Shown here: positions 1-5,379 of the stretch, in pieces | How the letters are laid out: every line of letters begins with the position of its first letter | Position numbering within the stretch: the stretch's first letter is position 1 | Assembly (NCBI GenBank): GCA_030147225.1 | Contig: JASLAI010000295.1 | Location: forward strand, 1 to 5,379 | From: Planococcus sp. (in: firmicutes) | GTDB taxonomy: Bacteria; Bacillota; Bacilli; Bacillales_A; Planococcaceae | DNA: 5,379 nt | Direction: 5' to 3' | Notes under the pieces: model-generated | Database searches by the model: none | Told to the model about the DNA's origin: nothing | The model's input: only the letters and a program-made list of their open reading frames with translations | Position numbers and translations under genes: made by a program

Positions 1-447
1 TTTGGTGAAAGGCGAAAGGCCAGGAGGAGAAGGGTGATTGCCCTGCGGCATGACAAAAACTTTATCAATGAGCTCTGGGATTTCGGTTACCAACAGTCTT
101 TTGGCTTTTTCATCAAATACATGAATAGCTTTCGCGCCATCCAAGGAAGCCAGTACATCATTCCGTTTCTCGGGATTAAAAAGGTCATGGTTCAAATCAG
201 TTCCGGTAATGGTAACCATATAATGTGGGGGTTTTGGATCCAGTTTTTGCAGAAACTTATAAAAATTATAGGCGTGGAAGCCGTGGACAATATCAGCATC
301 TGGAAACGAGCGGATGACGTGGGCATCTGTCGTCGAAATAATTTCAATTTCTACTCCTGATTTTTCCAGGTTATCTGCGATGCGTTGAACGGTCACCGTA
401 TTTCCGCGAAGCTGCGGATAATTCGGCGAAGCTAAAACAATTTTCAT
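1..447 (-). CDS. GT4-type glycosyltransferase, SenB-like, N-terminal part (cut by window edge)
   Basis: Reading the minus strand from the ATG at 447 gives 149 codons without a stop, running off the left edge, so only the N-terminal Rossmann half is present. It starts MKIVLASPNYPQ, the usual first beta strand of a GT-B glycosyltransferase. It then has RGNTVTVQRI (residues 14-23), HGFHAYN (55-61), TITGTDL (79-85) and VMPQG near 132-136. The GN-x-VT segment near the start and the later TGTDL segment are, from memory, hallmarks of SenB. SenB is the selenosugar synthase that joins selenophosphate to a UDP-sugar. An ordinary GT4 sugar transferase remains possible, because the nucleotide-sugar-binding C-terminal half is not visible. 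An AAAGGA ribosome site (456-461) is 8 bases from the chosen ATG. An in-frame ATG at 456 overlaps that site and is less likely. It appears to have its own promoter and to be separated from tRNA-Sec by a terminator. A glycosyltransferase call is firm; the selenium role is inferred. Confidence 0.85.
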   Translation of the reverse strand, partial: MKIVLASPNYPQLRGNTVTVQRIADNLEKSGVEIEIISTTDAHVIRSFPDADIVHGFHAYNFYKFLQKLDPKPPHYMVTITGTDLNHDLFNPEKRNDVLASLDGAKAIHVFDEKAKRLLVTEIPELIDKVFVMPQGNHPSPPGLSPFTK

Positions 448-502
448 TCTCTTCATCCTTTGATTCAACGATTTGAATATGCAAGCATTCCTGCTAGATT
501 AA

Positions 503-531
503 ATTATCCTAAAACTAAGGGATTTTGTCAC
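503..531 (-). promoter_or_regulatory. Sigma-A-type promoter for the glycosyltransferase gene
   Basis: On the minus strand a -35 box GTGACA (526-531) and a -10 box GATAAT (503-508) are separated by exactly 17 bases, each matching consensus at five of six positions. Transcription would begin near 496, giving a leader of about 50 nt before the ATG at 447. The promoter lies just beyond the terminator that ends the tRNA-Sec transcript, so the glycosyltransferase is probably transcribed independently. No operator repeat is evident. Confidence 0.6.
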
Positions 532-550
532 TTAACTTGTCTTTCTTTCA

Positions 551-581
551 TAAAAAAAGATTGCCGCTACGGCAATCTTTT
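551..581 (-). terminator. Intrinsic terminator of the tRNA-Sec transcript
   Basis: A perfect 12-bp stem pairs 555-566 with 570-581 around a 3-base loop. On the minus strand the stem runs into a tract of seven Ts, the classical Rho-independent layout. On the plus strand only the Ts within the stem follow, so termination there would be weaker. It lies between tRNA-Sec and the glycosyltransferase, both on the minus strand, and so separates the two transcription units. Confidence 0.88.
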
Positions 582-610
582 AAGGTGGTGCTTGTGCTTT
601 TTTATTGTTC

Positions 611-720
611 AGCTTCGGCGCCCAATTCCTCGAGTCGCTTCAGCCTTGCCAGCAATGGCAAAGAACGCCATTACCGGCAAGGCTTCCAGCGCTTGTCGGA
701 ACTACACGGGCGCTTCAGCA
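611..720 (-). ncRNA. Candidate structured RNA downstream of tRNA-Sec, function unknown
   Basis: The minus-strand RNA can fold into one long irregular hairpin. From outside in, the helices are 717-719/612-614 (3 bp), 708-713/618-623 (6 bp), 698-703/624-629 (6 bp, after a GUGU bulge), 688-691/636-639 (4 bp) and 667-684/642-659 (18 bp), capped by a 7-nt loop GUUCUUU (660-666). Three pairs (675/651, 673/653, 702/625) are G-U on the minus strand but would be C-A or A-C on the plus strand. This favours an RNA transcribed in the tRNA-Sec direction. It begins 14 nt after the tRNA 3' end and lies before the terminator, so it should be in the same primary transcript. I do not recognise the family. Alternatives are a processing or stability element of the tRNA precursor, or a dispersed hairpin repeat or gene remnant. 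The fold was found by eye, without an energy calculation. Confidence 0.45.
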
Positions 721-733
721 TTTCTGTATGTAT

Positions 734-830
734 TGGCGGGATTGTGTGGGAATCGAACCCACCGAGCCTGGCACGCAGGCCCCTCAGGGTTTTGAAGACC
801 CAGGAGGACACCAGTCACCCATCCAACCCC
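734..830 (-). tRNA. selC: tRNA-Sec (UCA anticodon)
   Basis: A 97-nt minus-strand gene with encoded CCA (734-736), discriminator G (737), and anticodon loop CUUCAAA (791-797) with anticodon UCA at 793-795. The T arm is standard: stem GUGGG/CCCAC and loop UUCGAUU. It has tRNA-Sec traits: an extended acceptor of up to 8 bp, a long D stem closed by a 4-nt loop UGGU (810-813), and a long variable arm whose core stem GCCUG/CAGGC closes a 5-nt loop. SelA modifies the serine on this tRNA, and SelB carries the product to recoded UGA codons. Three stem positions look non-canonical: G-A at the eighth acceptor pair (823/745), U-C in the D stem (817/806) and U-U at the outer anticodon pair (802/786). Overall architecture and the selB-selA neighbours make identity secure. 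The gene diverges from selB and ends at the terminator near 551. Confidence 0.93.
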
Positions 831-857
831 AATTTTTTATTCGGGGACCTGTACAAG

Positions 858-884
858 TTTATACCGAAAAAAAATTCTGTGCAA
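858..884 (-). promoter_or_regulatory. Promoter for tRNA-Sec
   Basis: On the minus strand a -35 box TTGCAC (879-884) is followed 15 bases later by a -10 box TATAAA (858-863). The spacer is rich in T and slightly shorter than the ideal 17. Transcription would start near 851, leaving a 5' leader of about 20 nt before the mature tRNA at 830. The primary transcript, running to the terminator near 551, would be about 300 nt and include the structured segment at 611-720. Confidence 0.5.
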
Positions 885-925
885 GAAAGGCGCCTGCATA
901 AAAAACTTTAGGACAGTGCTTAGGC

Positions 926-954
926 TTGAAACAGCTACAGCTGAAGCTTAAAGT
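926..954 (+). promoter_or_regulatory. Possible promoter for the selB-selA-glycerate kinase operon
   Basis: TTGAAA (926-931) and TAAAGT (949-954) are 17 bases apart, giving a moderate sigma-A-type match (five and four of six positions). Transcription would begin near 961 and leave a leader of about 30 nt before the ATG at 992. If correct, the upstream TTG at 926 lies inside the -35 box and cannot be the selB start. The match is only moderate, and an earlier promoter is possible. Confidence 0.35.
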
Positions 955-991
955 AAAGAGAGAAGCCAATAAGAGAAGGCGTGTGAAGAAA

Positions 992-2896
992 ATGGAAGAA
1001 CGGTATTTTACTATCGGTATGGCAGGCCATATCGATCATGGCAAGACCAGTTTGACAAAAGCATTGACCGATGTCGATACTGACCGATTAAAGGAAGAAA
1101 AAGAACGCGGCATCTCCATTGAATTGGGGTATGCGCCTTTAAAGCTGGAAGAGAATCTGTTTGTTTCAATTGTGGATGTACCGGGGCATGAGCGGTTTAT
1201 TCGACAGATGATCGCCGGAGTTGCCGGGATTGATCTGGTTGTGTTGGTAGTGGCAGCAGATGAAGGCATTATGCCACAGACAGAAGAGCATTTGGAAATC
1301 CTGCAATTTCTGGGTGTAGAACGCTGTATCGTTGCCATTTCAAAAATGGACCGAGTCGATGAAGTGATGCTCGAATTGGTGACAGATGATATCAAAGACA
1401 GGCTGTCCGGGACTATTTTTCACAATGCCCCTTATATTGCGCTGGATAGCCTGTCCGGCAATGGGATTAACGAGTTGAAACAGCTGATTTTATCGGAGCT
1501 GAAAACGATGAGTTTTCGAGATGCTTATGGCTCGTTTCGTTTGCCGATCGATCAGGTGTTTTCAGTCCAAGGGCAAGGTACAGTTGTCAGAGGCACAGTT
1601 TATGAAGGCATTGTCCGGAAAGCGGCACAACTGATGGTTTTGCCAGAAGGGCTTCCTGTGAGAGCGAGGCAGATACAAGTTCATCACGAGGAGCGTGAAC
1701 TGGCGCGCGCAGGACAGCGGACTGCCATCAACCTTGGAGGAGTCGATCGGACAGCCGTGAAACGGGGAGATGTGCTGGTCGATTCGGGTCATTTTTTGGT
1801 GACGGATACAATCGATGTGGCTTTGCAGGTCATTGGGCGGAAATTTTCTCCGATCAAGCAACGGACAAGGGTAAAAATTCACATTGGCACATCTGAAGTG
1901 ATGGGGAAAATTGTTTTTTTCGACCGCAAGGAGCTGAAGCAGACATCGGATGAGGTGCTTTGCCAAATTCGTCTCGATGAAAAAATAGTGGTGCGCCGAG
2001 AAGATCGATTTATTTTGCGGCGGCCAAGCCCAGTAGAAACGATTGGCGGAGGCTGGGTTATTCAGCCAAACGGTGGAAAGTACCGTTTTGGAAAAGATAC
2101 CATCGATATGCTTCGCCAGCATCAGCAAGGAACGCCGCAGGATCTGGTGATCGATGCCTTAAGGAAATACATTCTTCTCGATCACCAGCAGCTGATGCAG
2201 CAGACTTCACTGGATGAACACACCTTAAAAGAAACCTTGTCAGTGGGGCTGGCTGCGGACGTCTGGTTGGAGGTCCCGCGTCAAGGCTATAGCTTAACCA
2301 AGACCTTCATTAAAATAAAAGATGAAGTACTGGAAAGGCTGCGGCTGTTTCACGAAGATTTCCCTATGCGGGTGGGGATGGGCAAAGCGGAGCTGATTCA
2401 AACTGCAAGCACTGGTTATCCAAAGTCATTGCTTGAATTCAGCCTGAATTTACTAGATGAACAACATGAAGTAAAACGATCTGGCCAATTTGTGGCTTTG
2501 GCATCTTTTGAGCCGCATCTGCCAAAGAAATGGCGTACCCGGATGGAACAGGTTATCGTGGCTCTAGAGAAGGATGGCTTCCAAGCGAAGAAGTGGGAAG
2601 ACTATTTCGTCGGCACACCATTACCGAAGCCGGAAATTGCTGAACTTACGGCGTATTTGCTTGAGACTTCGCAAGTTTACCAATTAAGGGAAGATACCGT
2701 GATTCATCACAATGCATTTAAACAGGCCCTCGACCAGCTGCAAAAAAATACAGGTGCTTTTTTCGATTTGAAGCAAGCGAAAGATATCCTTAATTTATCG
2801 CGGAAAAACATGATTCCGTTTTTGGAACTGTTGGATCAGCTTAATTACACGAGACGGTCAGAAGATCAGCGTCACTGGATGGGGGACAAGATATGA
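992..2896 (+). CDS. selB: Selenocysteine-specific translation elongation factor SelB
   Basis: A 634-residue GTPase that delivers Sec-tRNA-Sec to the ribosome at UGA codons followed by a SECIS hairpin. The N-terminal EF-Tu-like G domain has GHIDHGKT (12-19), GISIELG (40-46), DVPGH (62-66), SKMD (117-120, with S for the usual N) and an LSGNG segment near 154-158. Beta-barrel domains follow, from about 185 (QVFSVQGQGTVVRGTV) to DRFILRRPSPVETIGGG (338-354). From about 370 to the end are winged-helix repeats. The last one (about 592-629, with LSRK and a basic YTRR segment) is the likely SECIS-binding module. Length fits bacterial SelB of 610-640 residues. The start at 992 places the P-loop at the normal distance from the N-terminus. 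AGAAGG (974-979) is a somewhat distant ribosome site, 12 bases away. An in-frame TTG at 926 would add 22 residues, half of them Lys or Arg. The stop overlaps the selA start by 4 bases (ATGA), implying translational coupling. Confidence 0.96.
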   Translation: MEERYFTIGMAGHIDHGKTSLTKALTDVDTDRLKEEKERGISIELGYAPLKLEENLFVSIVDVPGHERFIRQMIAGVAGIDLVVLVVAADEGIMPQTEEHLEILQFLGVERCIVAISKMDRVDEVMLELVTDDIKDRLSGTIFHNAPYIALDSLSGNGINELKQLILSELKTMSFRDAYGSFRLPIDQVFSVQGQGTVVRGTVYEGIVRKAAQLMVLPEGLPVRARQIQVHHEERELARAGQRTAINLGGVDRTAVKRGDVLVDSGHFLVTDTIDVALQVIGRKFSPIKQRTRVKIHIGTSEVMGKIVFFDRKELKQTSDEVLCQIRLDEKIVVRREDRFILRRPSPVETIGGGWVIQPNGGKYRFGKDTIDMLRQHQQGTPQDLVIDALRKYILLDHQQLMQQTSLDEHTLKETLSVGLAADVWLEVPRQGYSLTKTFIKIKDEVLERLRLFHEDFPMRVGMGKAELIQTASTGYPKSLLEFSLNLLDEQHEVKRSGQFVALASFEPHLPKKWRTRMEQVIVALEKDGFQAKKWEDYFVGTPLPKPEIAELTAYLLETSQVYQLREDTVIHHNAFKQALDQLQKNTGAFFDLKQAKDILNLSRKNMIPFLELLDQLNYTRRSEDQRHWMGDKI

Positions 2897-4296
2897 AAGC
2901 ATATTTGCGTCAGCTGCCGGCAGTCCATGAATTGCAGAAAGACCAGCGCTTTGATCTATTGAAACAGTCTTTTAACTTGGACGGTACCAGGCTTACCGAT
3001 TTTCTGCAAAGGGAAGTCGGCATACTTCGACAGGAACTCCTGGCAGGGAAAGCCATCATTGATAGAGAGATTCCTGATTTCGCAGGAATGATTTTCGAGC
3101 GTACTGAAACTCACATCAGACAATGGCAAGGAGATCGTTTAGCGCAGGTGATCAATGCAACCGGAACCGTATTGCATACTAACTTGGGACGCTCCCGTCT
3201 AAGCCGGGCAGCAATTGCTCGCGTTACAAAAACAGCAGAGAATTATTCAAACCTGGAATATCGATTAATAGAAGGAAAACGTGGATCCCGCCACGACATT
3301 ATCGAAGATTTATTGCTGGAAGCAACAGGCGCAGAAGCGGCAATGGTCGTGAATAATAATGCTGCGGCGGTATTTCTTATTTTAAGCGCTTTCGCCAAAC
3401 AGCGTGAAGTCATTGTCTCCCGGGGGCAGTTGGTGGAGATTGGCGGCTCTTTCCGTGTGTCATCCATTATGGAAGAAAGCGGTGCCCATCTCGTTGAGAT
3501 AGGCACGACCAACAAAACTCATCTTTATGATTACGAGCAGGCAGTAACTGATGAAACCGCCATGATCATGAAAGTGCATACCAGCAATTTTAAAATGATC
3601 GGCTTTACGGAGACGGTTGAGACTTCCAGACTGGCGGAATTAGCGGATGGGCATCCCGATGTCATCTTTTATGAAGATTTGGGAAGCGGCGCACTTTATG
3701 ATTTTAAAAAGCATGGCATCGGAGACGAACCACTTGTCCGCGAAGTAATCGAAAGCGGAGTAGACCTCGTTTCCTTCAGCGGCGATAAACTGCTGGGCGG
3801 TCCGCAAGCCGGATTGATCGCCGGTAAAAAAGAATTGATCGACCGTTTGAAAAAGCATCAACTGGCGCGCGTATTGAGAGTCGATAAAATGACTTTAGCT
3901 GCGCTGGAAGAAACTTTGAAAAGCTATTTGGCTGGTTCTGAAAACATGATGGAATTGCCGACCGTACGAGATATTATCCGTCCTGCAGAAGAAATAAAAA
4001 TTCAGGCGCAATCGTTCATTGACAGTTTGGACGAAAATACCAGCAAGTATCGCAGCTTACTTCAGGAAAGCACTTCCCAAATAGGCGGAGGAACCATGCC
4101 TGGCGTTGAAATACCTACCTATCTGGCTTCAATCACCCATGAGACCATGAGTGCCGAACAATTATCGGCGCAGCTCAGACAAGCCAAACCAGCGATTGTG
4201 GCACGTATCCAAGGTGAACGAGTATGCCTGGATTTCCGAACCATTGAAAGTGCGGAGATGGCAGCTTTACTGGAAGGTTTTTTAGCTTGTGAATAA
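2893..4296 (+). CDS. selA: L-seryl-tRNA(Sec) selenium transferase (selenocysteine synthase) SelA
   Basis: A 467-residue cytoplasmic enzyme of the PLP-dependent fold-type I class. It converts Ser-tRNA-Sec to Sec-tRNA-Sec through a dehydroalanyl intermediate, using selenophosphate. The PLP-binding lysine is K299 in SFSGDKLLGGPQAG (294-307), matching the active-site lysine of E. coli SelA. The N-terminal region (about 1-80) is the domain that recognises tRNA-Sec in this family. INATGTVLHTNLGRS (87-101), LEYRLIEGKRGSRH (121-134) and YEDLGSGAL (260-268) are conserved core segments. Length is close to E. coli SelA (463), so the gene looks complete. The ATG overlaps the selB stop, with a GGGGG tract (2881-2885) as ribosome site. 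The order selB then selA is the reverse of E. coli selAB. No terminator is seen before the next gene. The bacterial enzyme is known to form a ring decamer. Confidence 0.97.
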   Translation: MKAYLRQLPAVHELQKDQRFDLLKQSFNLDGTRLTDFLQREVGILRQELLAGKAIIDREIPDFAGMIFERTETHIRQWQGDRLAQVINATGTVLHTNLGRSRLSRAAIARVTKTAENYSNLEYRLIEGKRGSRHDIIEDLLLEATGAEAAMVVNNNAAAVFLILSAFAKQREVIVSRGQLVEIGGSFRVSSIMEESGAHLVEIGTTNKTHLYDYEQAVTDETAMIMKVHTSNFKMIGFTETVETSRLAELADGHPDVIFYEDLGSGALYDFKKHGIGDEPLVREVIESGVDLVSFSGDKLLGGPQAGLIAGKKELIDRLKKHQLARVLRVDKMTLAALEETLKSYLAGSENMMELPTVRDIIRPAEEIKIQAQSFIDSLDENTSKYRSLLQESTSQIGGGTMPGVEIPTYLASITHETMSAEQLSAQLRQAKPAIVARIQGERVCLDFRTIESAEMAALLEGFLACE

Positions 4297-4311
4297 AAAG
4301 GGGGAGAATTA

Positions 4312-5379
4312 GTGAAAATCCTAATAGCACCCGATTCATTCAAAGGAAGCATGACAGCGCTGGAAGCAGCTTTAGCTATGGCAGAGGGTGTTCGAGAAGC
4401 CAATCATGACAGCACGATAGTTTTACTGCCGGCCGCTGATGGAGGAGAAGGCACCATGTCTGCCCTTGTGGCAGCAACAGACGGGAAAATGATTGAAGCG
4501 ATGGTCGAAGATCCGCTTGGACGGAAAATCACCGCCCGCTATGGCCTGCTTGGAGATGAACAGACGTGTGTTGTGGAATTGGCAGAAGCCTCAGGACTGA
4601 CTCTTTTGAATAAAGCAGAACGAAATCCTCTCCGTGCTTCTACTTATGGCACCGGCGAACTGATTGCCCATGCATTGGATGCGGGCTGCCGAGAGTTTAT
4701 AATCGGTCTTGGAGGCAGTGCGACAAACGATGCCGGAATTGGCATGATGCAAGCGCTCGGCATGAAGTTTCTGGATGCTGACGGTGTGGAACTTGGGCCA
4801 GGTACTGTGGCGTTGAATGGGTTATCAAAAATCGATCCCTCCGGTTTTGATAAACGCATTATGGAGAGCCGGTTTCTAATTGCGGGTGATGTCGAAAATC
4901 CATTGGTCGGCTCTAGAGGCGCTTCGGCCGTCTTTGGACCACAAAAAGGAGCAACACCGGAAATGGTCCAAACGCTTGATGCCATTTTAATGAATTTTGC
5001 AGATTTGGTAGAGCGTTTTACCGGAACGGCTCTGCACAATAAAAAAGGAGCAGGGGCTGCCGGTGGAGTGGGGGGCGCTTTTCAAGCATTCTTTTTAGGG
5101 GAGACAAAGCGAGGAATCGATGTGGTGCTGGATGCAATGAACTTTGAAGAGCAGTTGTTAAATGCTGACCTGATCCTGACCGGAGAAGGGAAAAGTGATA
5201 GCCAGACATTATCGGGAAAAGCACCGTTCGGCATTGCAGAGTTGGCCAATCGCCATGCTAAAAAGGTGATCCTGATTTCTGGAATGATCGAAGAATCGGA
5301 CAGAGAAGAGCTTCTGCCTTATTTCACCGAAGTTCACGCGATTACGGATGACGGCATTTCACCGGAAGAATCCATGTCT
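4312..5379 (+). CDS. Glycerate kinase, type 2 (GlxK/GarK family), 3' end cut by window
   Basis: An open frame of 356 codons from GTG at 4312 runs to the window edge; the family is usually about 375-385 residues, so only a short C-terminal tail is missing. Family signatures are APDSFKGS (6-13), ADGGEGT (42-48), GLGGSATNDAG (near 131-141), ENPLVG plus RGASAVFGPQKGA (near 195-213), the glycine-rich GAGAAGGVGGA (near 246-256) and TGEGKSDSQTLSGKAP (near 289-304). The enzyme phosphorylates D-glycerate with ATP, yielding 2-phosphoglycerate in the GarK/GlxK branch, and feeds glycolysis or serine synthesis. A strong ribosome site AGGGGGAG (4299-4306) lies 5 bases before GTG. Only 15 bases separate it from selA, with no terminator, so co-transcription with selB-selA is likely. 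The position often CDVDNPL in relatives reads GDVENPL here, a mild departure. No in-frame UGA is present. A role in selenium use is not established. Confidence 0.93.
   Translation, partial: MKILIAPDSFKGSMTALEAALAMAEGVREANHDSTIVLLPAADGGEGTMSALVAATDGKMIEAMVEDPLGRKITARYGLLGDEQTCVVELAEASGLTLLNKAERNPLRASTYGTGELIAHALDAGCREFIIGLGGSATNDAGIGMMQALGMKFLDADGVELGPGTVALNGLSKIDPSGFDKRIMESRFLIAGDVENPLVGSRGASAVFGPQKGATPEMVQTLDAILMNFADLVERFTGTALHNKKGAGAAGGVGGAFQAFFLGETKRGIDVVLDAMNFEEQLLNADLILTGEGKSDSQTLSGKAPFGIAELANRHAKKVILISGMIEESDREELLPYFTEVHAITDDGISPEESMS

Noticed and set aside
34..360. Plus-strand 108-codon frame.
   Set aside because: It is antisense to the glycosyltransferase, whose frame is open throughout and has recognisable motifs and a good ribosome site.
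642..684. Apical 18-bp inverted repeat as an integron attC site or insertion-sequence end.
   Set aside because: No attC core boxes at the ends, no target duplication and no transposase or integrase are present.
606..724. Minus-strand short frame with an in-frame TAA, whose second half (LARLKRLEELGAEAEQ, then stop) looks like the helical end of a protein.
   Set aside because: It is only about 19-23 codons after the stop and sits wholly inside the hairpin. The pairing, including strand-specific G-U pairs, explains the sequence better. A decayed gene tail cannot be excluded.
848..857. Imperfect palindrome around TGTACA near the tRNA-Sec transcription start, as an operator.
   Set aside because: It matches at only eight of ten positions and is not repeated, so it is too short to support a regulator site.
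460..911. Plus-strand open frames of 98-128 codons across this region.
   Set aside because: They run antisense through the terminator, the structured segment and tRNA-Sec, overlap one another, lack good ribosome sites and resemble the usual spurious translations of tRNA genes.
1562..2128. Minus-strand 188-codon frame, and smaller ones opposite selB, selA and the kinase.
   Set aside because: They are antisense to well-identified genes, with no ribosome site or family resemblance.
992..5379. A selenoprotein gene with an in-frame UGA inside the window.
   Set aside because: selB, selA and the kinase frame contain no internal UGA, and no further TGA-interrupted gene was evident. The targets of this machinery must lie elsewhere.

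Overview
The window is part of a bacterial selenocysteine (Sec) locus. The two central proteins are unmistakably SelB (Sec-specific elongation factor) and SelA (PLP-dependent Sec synthase). A tRNA-Sec gene with a UCA anticodon lies just upstream on the opposite strand. Strong purine-rich ribosome sites, moderate GC content and protein style suggest a low-GC Gram-positive of the Bacillales, possibly near Planococcus. That placement is an impression from reading, not a computed result.

Layout. Bases 1-447 (minus strand) hold the N-terminal 149 codons of a GT4-type glycosyltransferase that runs out of the window. Its start region resembles SenB, the selenosugar synthase. Bases 448-550 hold its leader and a good sigma-A-type promoter. 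Bases 551-581 are an intrinsic terminator read on the minus strand. Bases 611-720 can fold into a long irregular hairpin, and its G-U pairs favour an RNA made from the minus strand. Bases 734-830 (minus) are tRNA-Sec, with its own promoter at 858-884. Bases 831-991 form a divergent promoter region. Reading right, selB (992-2896) overlaps selA (2893-4296) by 4 bases. Fifteen bases later a type-2 glycerate kinase begins (4312 onward, cut by the window end).

How they work together. SelA converts Ser-tRNA-Sec to Sec-tRNA-Sec using selenophosphate. SelB then carries Sec-tRNA-Sec to UGA codons marked by a SECIS hairpin. SelD, which makes selenophosphate, SerRS and any selenoprotein gene lie outside the window. 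The glycosyltransferase could be a second consumer of selenophosphate, but that is inference. The glycerate kinase appears co-transcribed with selB-selA without an obvious reason.

Most unexplained signals: (1) a SenB-like glycosyltransferase in a Gram-positive Sec locus; (2) a candidate structured RNA of about 110 nt between tRNA-Sec and its terminator; (3) several non-canonical stem positions in the tRNA-Sec itself.
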